From Ancylobacter gelatini (GTDB lineage Bacteria; Pseudomonadota; Alphaproteobacteria; Rhizobiales; Xanthobacteraceae), in NCBI RefSeq assembly GCF_022601675.1, contig NZ_JAKVIL010000003.1, positions 248,001-312,000 of the forward strand: a stretch of 64,000 bases of DNA, in the 5' to 3' direction. Shown here one piece after another: positions 9,024-18,571 of this stretch (position 1 is the first letter of the stretch; the number at the start of each line of letters is the position of its first letter). The notes below the pieces were generated by a model. The model did not search any database, was not told where the DNA came from, and saw only the letters and a program-made list of their open reading frames with translations. Position numbers and translations under genes: made by a program.

Positions 9024-9037
9024 TTGACGTGGATCAA
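9024..9037 (+). promoter_or_regulatory. FNR/FixK-type box upstream of ccoN
   Basis: TTGACGTGGATCAA matches the TTGAT-N4-ATCAA consensus at 9 of 10 fixed bases. It lies 89 bp before the ccoN ATG and faces the cbb3 operon, which FixK/FNR/Anr proteins activate under low oxygen throughout the Alphaproteobacteria. The function is inferred from motif and position. Confidence 0.85.
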
Positions 9038-9125
9038 GGCCCCCTCACGCCCGCGTGACAAAGGTCCGACCAGACTATGGAGCCGTTCCAGATTTCCAGC
9101 GGAACCGGGGCGGGTGGAGGATCGA

Positions 9126-10805
9126 ATGTCGGAACCGGATAGCTACGCCGCCGTAAAGAGCGTGCAGAAGAGCATGACCTTCGGCGAGGGCGGCCTCGCC
9201 GCCGTCTTCGCGATCATGGCTCTCGCCTGCATCACCATCGCGGCGAAGACCGATAGCGCTGCCTATGCCTTCCACGCCTATCTGTCGGCGCTGGCGAGCA
9301 TCGCGGTCGTTTTCGTGGTGCTGAACCGCTATGTCGACCGCCCTGCCGCCCTGCCGGAGCAGGAGATCGCCGGCAAGCCGAACTACAATTTCGGCCCGGT
9401 GAAATTCGCGACCGTCGCGGCCGTGTTCTGGGGCCTTGCCGGTTTCACGGTCGGCGTGCTCATCGCGTTCCAGCTCGCCTTCCCCTTCCTGAACTTCGAC
9501 CTGCCCTGGACCAGCTTCGGCCGCCTGCGCCCGCTGCACACCTCGGCGGTCATCTTCGCCTTCGGCGGCAATGTGCTGATCGCGACCTCGTTCTACGTGG
9601 TGCAGCGCACCTCGCGCGCCCGCCTCGCGGGTTACCTCGCGCCGTGGTTCGTGGTGCTGGGCTATAATTTCTTCATCGTCATCGCCGGCACGGGCTATCT
9701 GCTGGGCATCACCCAGGGCAAGGAATACGCCGAGCCGGAATGGTATGCCGACCTGTGGCTGACCGTGGTGTGGGTGGTCTACCTGCTGGTGTTCCTCGCC
9801 ACGCTGTGGAAGCGCAAGGAACCGCACATCTATGTGGCGAACTGGTTCTACCTCGCCTTCATCGTGACCATCGCCGTGCTGCACCTCGGCAATAATGCCA
9901 CGGTGCCGGTCTCGGTGTTCTCGCCCAAGTCCTACATCGTGTGGGCGGGCGTTCAGGACGCGATGGTGCAGTGGTGGTACGGCCACAACGCGGTGGGCTT
10001 CTTCCTGACCGCCGGCTTCCTCGCCATCATGTACTACTTCATCCCGAAGCGTGCCGATCGGCCGGTCTATTCCTACCGCCTGTCGATCATCCACTTCTGG
10101 GCGCTGATCTTCCTCTACATCTGGGCCGGCCCGCATCACCTGCACTACACGGCGCTGCCGGATTGGGCGCAGACCCTGGGCATGACCTTCTCGATCATGC
10201 TGTGGATGCCCTCTTGGGGCGGCATGATCAACGGCCTGATGACGCTCTCCGGCGCCTGGGACAAGCTGCGCACCGACCCGGTGCTGCGCATGATGGTGGT
10301 CTCGGTGGCGTTCTACGGCATGTCGACCTTCGAAGGTCCGCTCATGTCGGTGAAGGAGGTCAACTCGCTGAGCCACTACACCGACTGGACCATCGGCCAT
10401 GTGCATTCCGGCGCGCTGGGCTGGGTCGCCTACATCTCCTTCGGTGCCATCTACTGTCTGGTGCCGTGGCTCTGGCAGAAGCGTGAGCTGTATTCGCTGC
10501 GCCTCGTCAACTGGCACTTCTGGATTTCGACGATCGGCATCGTCTTCTACATCTCGTCGATGTGGGTGGCGGGCATCCTGCAGGGCTTGATGTGGCGCGC
10601 CTACACCTCGCTCGGCTTCCTCGAATACTCGTTCATCGAAACCGTCGAGGCGATGCACCCCTTCTACATCATCCGCGCGGTGGGCGGCGTGCTGTTCCTG
10701 ATTGGCGCCCTGCTGATGGCCTTCAACGTGTGGATGACCATCCGCGGGCCTGAAGCCGTCGAGGCGGGCCTGCGCGCCACGCCCGCCCCCGTTCCGGCCG
10801 AGTGA
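9126..10805 (+). CDS. ccoN: cytochrome c oxidase cbb3-type subunit I
   Basis: Catalytic, multi-pass subunit of the high-affinity cbb3 oxidase, holding heme b, heme b3 and CuB. It has 559 residues from the ATG giving [12 protein letters not shown], preceded by GGAGGATCGA. Family landmarks are the [15 protein letters not shown] segment with a low-spin heme His, [17 protein letters not shown] with a CuB His, [13 protein letters not shown] with the His pair, and [20 protein letters not shown] with the heme ligands. It heads ccoNOQP. The FNR/FixK box upstream implies induction at low oxygen. Confidence 0.98.
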   Translation: MSEPDSYAAVKSVQKSMTFGEGGLAAVFAIMALACITIAAKTDSAAYAFHAYLSALASIAVVFVVLNRYVDRPAALPEQEIAGKPNYNFGPVKFATVAAVFWGLAGFTVGVLIAFQLAFPFLNFDLPWTSFGRLRPLHTSAVIFAFGGNVLIATSFYVVQRTSRARLAGYLAPWFVVLGYNFFIVIAGTGYLLGITQGKEYAEPEWYADLWLTVVWVVYLLVFLATLWKRKEPHIYVANWFYLAFIVTIAVLHLGNNATVPVSVFSPKSYIVWAGVQDAMVQWWYGHNAVGFFLTAGFLAIMYYFIPKRADRPVYSYRLSIIHFWALIFLYIWAGPHHLHYTALPDWAQTLGMTFSIMLWMPSWGGMINGLMTLSGAWDKLRTDPVLRMMVVSVAFYGMSTFEGPLMSVKEVNSLSHYTDWTIGHVHSGALGWVAYISFGAIYCLVPWLWQKRELYSLRLVNWHFWISTIGIVFYISSMWVAGILQGLMWRAYTSLGFLEYSFIETVEAMHPFYIIRAVGGVLFLIGALLMAFNVWMTIRGPEAVEAGLRATPAPVPAE

Positions 10806-10816
10806 GGACGAAAACC

Positions 10817-11575
10817 ATGGCTGAAGTAGCCGCAACCAAGAAGTCGCTCTGGGCCAAGCATGCCTTCTTCGAGAAGAACTCGATCTGGCTGGTGATCGGC
10901 ATCCTGATCGTCATCTCGATCGGCGGTCTCGTCGAGATCGTGCCGTTGTTCTACCTGAAGAGTACCATCGAGAAGGTTTCCGGCGTGCGCCCCTGGGCGC
11001 CGCTGGAACTGGCGGGGCGCAACATCTACGTCCGCGAGGGCTGCTATAACTGCCACTCGCAGATGATCCGCCCGCTGCGCGACGAGGTGGAGCGCTACGG
11101 CCACTACTCGCTGGCGGCCGAAAGCATGTACGACCACCCGTTCCAGTGGGGTTCCAAGCGCACCGGGCCGGACCTTGCCCGGGTCGGCGGCAAGTATTCC
11201 GACGAATGGCAGCGCCAGCATCTGGCCGATCCGCGCTCGGTGGTGTCCGGCTCGATCATGCCCGGCTACCCCTATCTTGCGCAGACGTCACTCGCCACGT
11301 CGGAAGTGGCCGCCGACATGCGGACCAACGCGATCGTCGGCGTCCCCTACACCGACGAGATGGTCGAGAATGCGCTCGCCGACCTGCGGGCCCAGGCGAA
11401 CCCCGATGCCGACGGCGTCGACGCGTTCCAGAAGCGCTACCCCGGCGCGCAGGTCCGCGACTTCGACGGCAATCCGCGCGCGCTGACCGAGGCCGATGCC
11501 CTGATCGCCTACCTACAGGCGCTCGGCACCATGGTCGATTTCAAGCTCTACGAAGACAAGGCCAACGTGCGCTGA
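10817..11575 (+). CDS. ccoO: cytochrome c oxidase cbb3-type subunit II
   Basis: Membrane-anchored mono-heme cytochrome c that passes electrons towards CcoN. It has 252 residues with one N-terminal helix (about 22-45, [20 protein letters not shown]). The heme site CYNCH is at residues 76-80 and the distal Met is probably in [11 protein letters not shown]. The start follows ccoN by 11 bp. Downstream ccoQ starts 10 bp after the stop. Confidence 0.97.
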   Translation: MAEVAATKKSLWAKHAFFEKNSIWLVIGILIVISIGGLVEIVPLFYLKSTIEKVSGVRPWAPLELAGRNIYVREGCYNCHSQMIRPLRDEVERYGHYSLAAESMYDHPFQWGSKRTGPDLARVGGKYSDEWQRQHLADPRSVVSGSIMPGYPYLAQTSLATSEVAADMRTNAIVGVPYTDEMVENALADLRAQANPDADGVDAFQKRYPGAQVRDFDGNPRALTEADALIAYLQALGTMVDFKLYEDKANVR

Positions 11576-11585
11576 GGAGGCGACG

Positions 11586-11741
11586 ATGAACGAGACCTAC
11601 CGCGCCGTCGCCGAATTCGCCCAGACCTGGGGTCTGATCTACTTCGTCGGCATCTTCCTGTGCGTGCTCGTCTATGCGCTGGCTCCCAGCCGCAAGCGCG
11701 AGTTCGAGCACGCTGCCCGCCTGCCTCTGAGCGAGGATTGA
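11586..11741 (+). CDS. ccoQ: cbb3-type oxidase small subunit CcoQ
   Basis: A 51-residue single-helix protein: MNETYRAVAEFAQTWGLIYF starts it and the helix runs about residues 15-35, followed by a basic stretch and an acidic end (LPLSED). CcoQ stabilises the NOP complex. Size, topology and the place between ccoO and ccoP make the call safe. GAGGAGGCGACG precedes the ATG, and ccoP begins four bases after the stop. Confidence 0.95.
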   Translation: MNETYRAVAEFAQTWGLIYFVGIFLCVLVYALAPSRKREFEHAARLPLSED

Positions 11742-11745
11742 GACC

Positions 11746-12639
11746 ATGGCCGAAATTCATGCGTCCGAGACGCACAAGCCCGAGGTCGATGCCGTTACCG
11801 GCGTCACGACGACCGGGCACGAATGGGATGGCATCAAGGAACTGAACCATCCCCTGCCGCGCTGGTGGCTGTGGACCTTCTATGCCTGCATCGTGTGGGC
11901 GGTGGGCTACTGGGTGGTCTATCCGGCCTGGCCGCTGGTGTCGTCCTACACCTCCGGCGTGTTGGGCTGGAACTCGCGCGAGGCGATTCAGGCAAGCATG
12001 GCGGACCTGCGCGCCCAGCGCGCCGAATTCGCTGGCAAGCTCGACGCTGCATCGCTGGAGGAGATCGAGCAAAATCCCCAGCTGCTCGCCTTCGCCCGCG
12101 CGCAGGGCCGGGCCGCCTTCGGCGACAATTGCGCCCCCTGCCACGGCGCGGGTGGCGGTGGTGCCAAGGGCTACCCGAACCTGAATGACGATGACTGGTT
12201 GTGGGGCGGCTCGCTGGAGCAGATCCAGCAGACCATTCTGCACGGCGCGCGCTCCACCGACGCCGCCGGCCACATGGGCGACATGCCGGCCTTCGGGCGC
12301 GACGGCATCCTGACCCATCCGCAGATCGTCGCAGTGGCGGATTATGTGCGCTCCATCGCTGGCCTCGAACAGGTGGCGGATGCGCAGCTGGAGGAGGGCA
12401 AGGAAATCTTCGCCGCCAACTGCGCCGCCTGCCATGGGCCGGACGGCAAGGGCAACCAGGAACTCGGCGCCCCGAACCTGACGGACGGCATCTGGCTCTA
12501 TTCGCCCGACAAGCCGACCATCATCCAGGCGGTGGCCAATGGGCGTGGCGCGATCATGCCGGCCTGGCAAGGGCGGCTCGACGACAGCACCATCAAGGCA
12601 CTGACCGTCTACGTGCACACGCTCGGTGGCGGCCAGTAG
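11746..12639 (+). CDS. ccoP: cytochrome c oxidase cbb3-type subunit III
   Basis: Di-heme membrane cytochrome c that takes electrons from soluble or membrane cytochromes. It has 297 residues. The cytoplasmic N-terminus has the usual EWDGIKELNHPLPRWWLW motif, followed by one helix (about 43-63). Heme sites are CAPCH at 129-133 and CAACH at 226-230, with probable axial Met in GDMPAF and AIMPAW. It is the last gene of ccoNOQP; a 205-bp gap with no clear terminator leads to ccoG. Confidence 0.97.
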   Translation: MAEIHASETHKPEVDAVTGVTTTGHEWDGIKELNHPLPRWWLWTFYACIVWAVGYWVVYPAWPLVSSYTSGVLGWNSREAIQASMADLRAQRAEFAGKLDAASLEEIEQNPQLLAFARAQGRAAFGDNCAPCHGAGGGGAKGYPNLNDDDWLWGGSLEQIQQTILHGARSTDAAGHMGDMPAFGRDGILTHPQIVAVADYVRSIAGLEQVADAQLEEGKEIFAANCAACHGPDGKGNQELGAPNLTDGIWLYSPDKPTIIQAVANGRGAIMPAWQGRLDDSTIKALTVYVHTLGGGQ

Positions 12640-12844
12640 CCACCGACGCAGCTCTCGCCGGGGCCCCACGGCGATGGGCAGTCGAGGCGGCGTCCCGTGC
12701 CGGTGACATCATGTCTCCGGGACGGGGTGCCGCATACGCATTTTCCCGCCCGGCATGGCCCGGATCAACCGCGCACACCACCGGCGCTAGAAAGCAGTGC
12801 GGGCATTCGGTGGAGCGCCGATGCCCCGCGCCGGGAGAGTATCG

Positions 12845-14308
12845 ATGAACATGGCGACGAGGGACGCGCAGGCGGACGAGGTGGGCACGGACGACGGCCC
12901 GCTCTATGAGGCGCGGCGCAAGATTTACCCGATCGCCGTCCATGGCCGCTTCCGCAAGATCAAGTGGGCGCTGCTGGCGATCACGCTCGGCATCTACTAC
13001 CTGCTGCCCTTCGTGCGCTGGGATCGCGGGCCGAACGCGCCCTCGCAGGCGGTGCTGGTCGACCTCGCCAATGGCCGCTTCTATTTCTTCTTCATCGAAA
13101 TCTGGCCGCAGGAATTCTACTACCTGACCGGCCTTCTCATCCTCGCCGCGCTGGTGCTGTTCCTGATGAACGCCGTCGCCGGGCGCATCTGGTGCGGCTA
13201 TCTGTGCCCGCAGACGGTGTGGACCGACCTGTTCCAGGCGATCGAGCGCATGGTGGAGGGCGACCCGCGCGAGCGCCGCGAGAAGCTCAAGCACGCCTCC
13301 CGTGCACAGCGGGCCTTCGAGGCCGCCTCGAAGCACACGCTCTGGCTGATGGTGGCTTGGTGGACCGGCGGCGCCTGGGTGCTCTACTTCGCCGACGCCC
13401 CCACGCTGGTGATGCAACTCCTCAAGGGCGAGGGGCCTGCCGTCGCCTATGTCTGGATCGGCATCCTCACCTTCACGACCTATGTTCTCGCCGGCCACAT
13501 GCGCGAGCAGGTGTGCACCTATATGTGCCCCTGGCCGCGCATCCAGGCCGCATTGACCGACGAATACGCGCTGAACGTCACCTATCGCTATGACCGTGGC
13601 GAGCCGCGCGGCTCGTTCAAGAAGACGCAGGCGTTGAAGCTTCAGGGTCTGCCCGGCGGCGATTGCGTGGACTGCAACCAGTGCGTGGCGGCGTGCCCGA
13701 CCGGTGTCGATATCCGCGACGGCCTGCAACTCGGCTGCATCCAGTGCGGCCTGTGCATCGACGCCTGCGACGCGGTGATGAACAAGATCAACCGGCCGGC
13801 CGGGCTCATCGCCTATGATACCGATATGAACGTGCAGGCCCGCGAGCAGGGCCGGCCGACGGTGACGCGCCTGCTGCGCGCCCGCACCGTGCTCTATGCC
13901 GCGCTGATCGTCGTGGTCGGCGGCATCATGCTCACCACGCTGGCGACGCGCGGCTATGAGGGCCTCTCGGTCATTCACGACCGCAACCCGCTCTTCGTCC
14001 AGCTTTCCGACGGTTCGATCCGCAACGCCTACACGCTGCGCCTCGTCAACAAGGAGTTGACCTCGCGCCAGTTCCAGATCGCGGTGGAAGGCGTGCCGGA
14101 CGCGGTGGTCGAGGTGGTCGGCGGCGTGCCGGATACGCAGGGCCGTCCGGTCGTGGCGGTCGGGCCCGACCAGACCTATGAGGCGCGCGTGCTGGTCTCG
14201 ACCCATGCCCGGCTGCCGCAAAGCGCCTCGCTCCAGATCACCTTCCACGCCGTCGATATCGAGAGCGGGCGGACCGCCTCCGCTCCCGATCATTTCAAGG
14301 GTCCCTGA
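12845..14308 (+). CDS. ccoG: cbb3 oxidase accessory protein, ferredoxin-type polyferredoxin
   Basis: CcoG (RdxA/FixG) is a membrane iron-sulfur protein needed for cbb3 maturation, with a role in cupric reduction reported for the Rhodobacter protein. It has 487 residues from the ATG giving MNMATRDAQ. Helices occur near 40-60, 90-110, 165-185 and 340-360. Cysteine clusters CGYLCP and CTYMCPWP are followed by CVDCNQCVAACP (from residue 274) and CIQCGLCIDACD, the two 4Fe-4S sites. The C-terminal 120 residues form an Ig-like periplasmic domain. The upstream gap has only an ATCAA half-site. Confidence 0.96.
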   Translation: MNMATRDAQADEVGTDDGPLYEARRKIYPIAVHGRFRKIKWALLAITLGIYYLLPFVRWDRGPNAPSQAVLVDLANGRFYFFFIEIWPQEFYYLTGLLILAALVLFLMNAVAGRIWCGYLCPQTVWTDLFQAIERMVEGDPRERREKLKHASRAQRAFEAASKHTLWLMVAWWTGGAWVLYFADAPTLVMQLLKGEGPAVAYVWIGILTFTTYVLAGHMREQVCTYMCPWPRIQAALTDEYALNVTYRYDRGEPRGSFKKTQALKLQGLPGGDCVDCNQCVAACPTGVDIRDGLQLGCIQCGLCIDACDAVMNKINRPAGLIAYDTDMNVQAREQGRPTVTRLLRARTVLYAALIVVVGGIMLTTLATRGYEGLSVIHDRNPLFVQLSDGSIRNAYTLRLVNKELTSRQFQIAVEGVPDAVVEVVGGVPDTQGRPVVAVGPDQTYEARVLVSTHARLPQSASLQITFHAVDIESGRTASAPDHFKGP

Positions 14309-14325
14309 GGCAGGAAACGCGCGCC

Positions 14326-14817
14326 ATGGCGATGAGCTCTGACCATACCTCCACCGGAAAACCGATCACCGGCCGCACCGTGCTGGCCTGCTTCCTGGGC
14401 TTCTTCGGCATCGTGTTCGGGGCGAATTTTTTCCTCGTCCGTGCGGCCGTCACCAGCTTTGGCGGGGTCGAGACCGAGAGTTCCTATAAGGCTGGCCTGG
14501 AATTCACCCGCGAAAGCGCGGCAGCGCAGGCACAAGAGGCACGACACTGGCAGGTCGCGGCCCATCTCGCAGCCGGCGAACTCGACGTGAGCGCGCGCGA
14601 TGCGGACGGCCAGCCGCTGACCAGCCTCGACATCGCGGTCCGGCTGCATCACCCGACCGACCGGCGGTTGGATCAGGCGGTTGATCCCGAGCGTATCGGC
14701 GCGGGCCGGTGGCGGGCCGCGGCAGCGGTGCCGCCCGGCCAGTGGGACCTCGTGATCGAGCTCAGCCGCGACGGCGAGCGCCTGTTCCGTTCCAGCAACC
14801 GGGTCGTGACAAGGTAG
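14326..14817 (+). CDS. ccoH: cbb3 oxidase assembly protein FixH/CcoH
   Basis: A 163-residue protein with one helix at about 16-36 (VLACFLGFFGIVFGANFFLV) and a periplasmic domain. The segment VTSFGGVETESSYKAGLEF is the FixH family hallmark. CcoH helps to join the oxidase subunits. It starts 17 bp after ccoG; an alternative ATG six bases later is possible. ccoI follows after five bases. Confidence 0.94.
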   Translation: MAMSSDHTSTGKPITGRTVLACFLGFFGIVFGANFFLVRAAVTSFGGVETESSYKAGLEFTRESAAAQAQEARHWQVAAHLAAGELDVSARDADGQPLTSLDIAVRLHHPTDRRLDQAVDPERIGAGRWRAAAAVPPGQWDLVIELSRDGERLFRSSNRVVTR

Positions 14818-14822
14818 CAGCC

Positions 14823-17114
14823 ATGAGCGTGGATGCCAGTGTGGCGCGGCTACCGTCCCTTGCCCCCACTTCTGTCCGGTCGGGCGGCGAGCCGGCGAGG
14901 GTGGAGGCGGTTCAGGATTTTTCGCTGTTCGTGCGAGAAAATGAGAGCGGTCAGGCAGAAATGGCCTTCGCGATCGAGGGGATCGACTGCGCTGCCTGCA
15001 TTGACGAGATCGAGGACGCGGTCGAGGCGCTGCCCGGCATTGCGCAGGCCCGGCTGAATTACACCAGCCACCGGCTGACCGTGGCCTGGAAGAAGGACGC
15101 ATCGGCCGAGCCGGGGGCGATTTTACGCGCGCTGGCCGGGGCCGGCTACAAGGCCTATCCGTTCGAGGCGGACCGCGCCGAGGAGATGGACCGCACGACC
15201 GCGCGCCACCTGTTGCGCTGCCTGGGCGTGGCGGGTTTCGCCATGATGAACATCATGCTGCTCTCGGTCTCGGTGTGGTCGGGCAACGTCACCGACATCA
15301 CCCCCGAGACGCGCGACCTGTTCCATTGGCTTTCGGCCCTGATCGCGCTGCCGGCCGCCGCTTATGCCGGCCAGCCCTTCTTTCAAAGCGCGATCCGCGC
15401 GCTCAAGGCCCGCAGCCTTAACATGGACGTGCCGATTACGCTTGGCGTGATGCTGGCGCTCGGGGTGTCCGTGTTCGAAACGCTGAACCATGCCGAGCAC
15501 GCCTATTTCGATTCGGCGGTGATGCTGCTCTTTTTCCTGTTGACCGGCCGCTATCTCGACCACGCCATGCGACGCCGGACGCGGGCAGAGGCAAGCAATC
15601 TTGCCGCACTCAAGGCGACCAGCGCCAGCCGGCTCGCGCCCGATGGCTCGCTGGTAACGGTTCCCGCCGCCGCCATCACGCCCGGCGACATGGTTCTGGT
15701 GCGCGCCGGCGAACGGGTGCCGGTGGATGGGGTCGTGGTGTCGGGCACGGCTTCGGTGGATGAAAGCCTGATCACCGGTGAGACCCTGCCGCGCGCGCTG
15801 GCGGCGGGCGCGCCGATCCATGCCGGCAGCCTGGTGCATGACGGGGTGCTGCATGTCCGCACAACGGCGGCGGGCGAGGATACCTTCATCGAAGAGATCG
15901 AGCGGCTGCTCGACAAGGCCGCGACCGCACGCGGCTCCTATGTGCGGCTGGCCGACCGTGCGGCGCGGCTCTACGCGCCGATGGTCCATGCCACCGCGCT
16001 GCTGTCGCTGGTCGGCTGGCTGGTCGCGGGCGCTTCGGTGCATCAGGCGGTGCTGATCGCGGTCGCGGTGCTGATCATCACCTGCCCCTGCGCGCTGGCG
16101 CTCGCGGTCCCGGCGGTGCAGGTGGTGGCGGCGGGCACCCTGATGCGGGCGGGCGTGTTGCTGAATTCCGGGGACGTGTTCGAGCGGCTCGCGCTGGTCG
16201 ACACCGTGGCTTTCGACAAGACGGGAACGCTCACCGTCCCTGAGATGATGCTGGACAATGCCCGGTCGGTGGATCCCGACCTCATCGACATCGCCGCGCG
16301 GCTGGCAGCGGGAAGTACGCATCCGCTGGCGCGCGCCATCGCCGTCGCCCGGCCCGGCGCCGTGCCGCCGGAGGAGCTTTCGGAAATTGCGGGCGCCGGG
16401 GTCGAGGGTGAGCTTCATGGCATCCCGGTTCGGCTCGGCAGCCCGGATTTCTGCGGCTGCATGGATCTGGCGGAAGCCGCTGCCGCGCCGGATGCCTCGC
16501 TGGTGGCGGTGCGTGCCGGGGAGCGCCGCGCTGTGCTGGTGATCCGCCAGTCGCTGCGCCCGGATGCGCGGGCGGTCATCGACCAGCTTCGCCGCTGGGG
16601 CAAGGATGTCATCATCCTGTCCGGCGATCGGCCGGCGGCTGTGGCGCGGGTGGCGGGCGAACTGGGCGTCGAGGACTGGCGCGGTCACGCGATGCCCGCC
16701 GACAAGATCGCTGTGCTCGAACAGTTCGGCGCGCAAGGACGGCGGGTGCTGATGGTGGGCGATGGGGTGAACGACGCCCCGTCGCTTGCCGCCGCCAGCG
16801 TCTCTATCTCACCCATCACAGCGGCGGACATAACCCGCGCCCATGCCGACGCGGTGTTTCTCGGTGAGCGGCTGGCTCCGGTCGCTGCGATGATAGCGGT
16901 TTCGGCGCGAGCGCGGGCGCTGATGCAGCAGAACCTGATCATCGCGGTGGTGTACAATCTGATCGCGGTGCCGCTGGCCATCGGCGGCTATGTCACGCCC
17001 CTGGTGGCGGCGCTCGCCATGTCGGGCTCCTCGGTAATCGTGACGCTGAACGCCCTGCGGGCCCGTTCGTGCCGCGTTTCCACGGCCGACAGCCGGGAGG
17101 CTCCCTCGCCATGA
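14823..17114 (+). CDS. ccoI: P1B-type copper-translocating ATPase for cbb3 assembly
   Basis: CcoI (FixI) moves copper from the cytoplasm to the periplasmic side for the CuB centre. It has 763 residues. An N-terminal heavy-metal domain carries the motif CAAC at residues 56-59. The metal channel has CPC at 421-423, the phosphorylation site DKTGT begins at D465, STHPLARA provides the HP motif, and GDGVNDAP is the hinge. Eight helices are expected and visible as hydrophobic blocks. The TGA overlaps the ccoS ATG by four bases, so translation is probably coupled. Confidence 0.97.
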   Translation: MSVDASVARLPSLAPTSVRSGGEPARVEAVQDFSLFVRENESGQAEMAFAIEGIDCAACIDEIEDAVEALPGIAQARLNYTSHRLTVAWKKDASAEPGAILRALAGAGYKAYPFEADRAEEMDRTTARHLLRCLGVAGFAMMNIMLLSVSVWSGNVTDITPETRDLFHWLSALIALPAAAYAGQPFFQSAIRALKARSLNMDVPITLGVMLALGVSVFETLNHAEHAYFDSAVMLLFFLLTGRYLDHAMRRRTRAEASNLAALKATSASRLAPDGSLVTVPAAAITPGDMVLVRAGERVPVDGVVVSGTASVDESLITGETLPRALAAGAPIHAGSLVHDGVLHVRTTAAGEDTFIEEIERLLDKAATARGSYVRLADRAARLYAPMVHATALLSLVGWLVAGASVHQAVLIAVAVLIITCPCALALAVPAVQVVAAGTLMRAGVLLNSGDVFERLALVDTVAFDKTGTLTVPEMMLDNARSVDPDLIDIAARLAAGSTHPLARAIAVARPGAVPPEELSEIAGAGVEGELHGIPVRLGSPDFCGCMDLAEAAAAPDASLVAVRAGERRAVLVIRQSLRPDARAVIDQLRRWGKDVIILSGDRPAAVARVAGELGVEDWRGHAMPADKIAVLEQFGAQGRRVLMVGDGVNDAPSLAAASVSISPITAADITRAHADAVFLGERLAPVAAMIAVSARARALMQQNLIIAVVYNLIAVPLAIGGYVTPLVAALAMSGSSVIVTLNALRARSCRVSTADSREAPSP

Positions 17115-17296
17115 ATGTGCTGATCTATCTGCTTCCCATGGCGCTTGGGCTGGGTCTGCTCGGGCTGCTGGCTTTCACATGGTCGCTGCGCAGCGGCCAG
17201 TATGAGGACATGGAAGGCGCCGCCGTCCGTGTGCTCAGCGATGACGACCTGGATCGGCGGGTTGAGCGAAACATGAAGGACATGGCGCCACGATGA
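17111..17296 (+). CDS. ccoS: cbb3-type oxidase assembly protein CcoS
   Basis: A 61-residue single-helix protein: the helix is at about residues 3-25 (VLIYLLPMALGLGLLGLLAF), followed by the family's W-x-x-x-x-GQY-x-D motif (WSLRSGQYEDMEGAAVRVL). CcoS is needed to insert cofactors into the cbb3 oxidase. It overlaps ccoI upstream (ATGA) and the MFS gene downstream (ATGA), binding all three into one translational unit. Confidence 0.95.
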   Translation: MNVLIYLLPMALGLGLLGLLAFTWSLRSGQYEDMEGAAVRVLSDDDLDRRVERNMKDMAPR

Positions 17297-18456
17297 GCCT
17301 GGGTCTGGGGTATGGCGAGGAGGATGCCGCCGCCCGTGCCGGGCGCCTCGGCTGTGCCTGCCCGGAGGAGCGCGCAGGCGTGCTGCGCCGGCCGCCGGGG
17401 CAATGGCAGCTTGCCGGCGGCTTCGCCCTGATCGTGCTGGCGCAGGCGCTGACTCTCGGCGTCCTGCCGCTCGCCGGGGCGATGCTGGATGACGGCCTGC
17501 TGTTTCACGGACTTTCCATGGCCGGCCTGCCGCTGGCGGCGTTCTTTCTAGGAGCGGCTTGCGCCAGCTTGCCGGCATCCTTCCTCCTCGACGCCTTCGG
17601 CCGGCGAGCGGCCTTCGCCCTCGGCGCCAGCCTTGGCGTCGCGGGTGGCCTGATCGCGGCCTATGCCGTCACCATGCGGCTGTTCCCTGCGCTGGTGGTC
17701 GGCGGCTTCTGGCTCGGGAGCGCGCAGGGCTTCGGTATGTTTTACCGACACGCCGCCGCCTTCGGCACCGGCAGTGCGGGCCGGGCCGGAGTGATCGCCC
17801 GCCTGCTCGGCGCCGGGGCACTCGCTGGAATAGCTGGGCCGGCGGCGGCCGGAGCCGTCGAGGCGCTGTTCACGCCCTTCACCTTCGTCGGAACCTTGAC
17901 GCTCGCGGCCTTGGCGCAACTCGGCGCGCTTTCCTTCGCCGTGACGCTGCCCGAGGCGCGCTTCTCCCACGCCGAGCTGACGGCGGATGCCGAGGCGACA
18001 GCCCCTCGACCGGAGACGCCGCCTTGGCGCGCCCTGCTCGCGCCAACGTTGGTGGGCATCCTTGCCTGGAGTGCGATGACATCGGCCATGTCGAGTGCGC
18101 CGCTGGCTATGGCCGATTGTGGCATCAGCCTGCCCGTTATTTCCGGCTTGGTGGCCTGGCATGTGGTGGCGATGTACGCGCCGGCGCTGCTCGGGGGGCG
18201 ACTGGCCCTGCTTCTGGGCAATAGTGGCGTCGCGTTGTGCGGCGTGGCGTTGTGCCTGGGCGCTGCGCTGTACGCCCATGTTGAAACCGAGGCGGCTCGG
18301 ATCGGCATAGGCTTCCTGCTGGTGGGTGCGGGGTGGTCGCTTGCGACACTCGGCGCGACGCTGATGCTGCACGCCCGAGGCGCGCCCTCCCGATTCCAGC
18401 TCGCGGCCCATGATGCGGCCCTGCTTCTGGCGGCACTGGCGGGAACACTGCTTTAG
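17293..18456 (+). CDS. ccoA: CcoA-type MFS transporter, probable copper importer
   Basis: A 387-residue, 12-helix MFS protein starting in an ATGA overlap with ccoS. The key sign is two metal-ligand motifs: MTSAM at residues 262-266 and HVVAM at 290-294. Rhodobacter capsulatus CcoA, the copper importer needed for cbb3 activity, has MxxxM and HxxxM in helices 7 and 8, as I recall at 233-237 and 261-265, which is the same 28-residue spacing. An N-terminal CAC (residues 21-23) before helix 1 is unusual. Location at the end of ccoGHIS supports copper supply to the oxidase, with CcoA importing and CcoI exporting to the assembly site. The MFS call is firm, copper specificity is inferred. Confidence 0.82.
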   Translation: MSLGLGYGEEDAAARAGRLGCACPEERAGVLRRPPGQWQLAGGFALIVLAQALTLGVLPLAGAMLDDGLLFHGLSMAGLPLAAFFLGAACASLPASFLLDAFGRRAAFALGASLGVAGGLIAAYAVTMRLFPALVVGGFWLGSAQGFGMFYRHAAAFGTGSAGRAGVIARLLGAGALAGIAGPAAAGAVEALFTPFTFVGTLTLAALAQLGALSFAVTLPEARFSHAELTADAEATAPRPETPPWRALLAPTLVGILAWSAMTSAMSSAPLAMADCGISLPVISGLVAWHVVAMYAPALLGGRLALLLGNSGVALCGVALCLGAALYAHVETEAARIGIGFLLVGAGWSLATLGATLMLHARGAPSRFQLAAHDAALLLAALAGTLL

Positions 18457-18519
18457 GCCGTCATTTCTCTCCCGACTGACGAAAGCGACCGCACGGCGGG
18501 CAATTGACTTGGTCGAAAG

Positions 18520-18549
18520 TTTATGTGAGTGATCGTTTACTTACATAAA
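18520..18549. promoter_or_regulatory. 30-bp palindrome upstream of aas, probable TetR operator
   Basis: TTTATGTGAGT (18520-18530) and ACTTACATAAA (18539-18549) are reverse complements at 10 of 11 positions with an 8-bp spacer. It lies 22 bp before the aas start, and a -35-like TTGACT is at 18504-18509, so a bound repressor would cover the promoter. The tetR gene ends the same operon. Confidence 0.75.
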
Positions 18550-18571
18550 TGGCGACCCAGGGAGTCCGCCC

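Noticed and set aside
9075-10835. 586-residue open frame opposite ccoN
   Set aside because: Antisense shadow rich in Arg, His and Glu; ccoN is unmistakable.
12640-12844. Second FNR/FixK box before ccoG
   Set aside because: Only the ATCAA half-site is present; the other half does not match.
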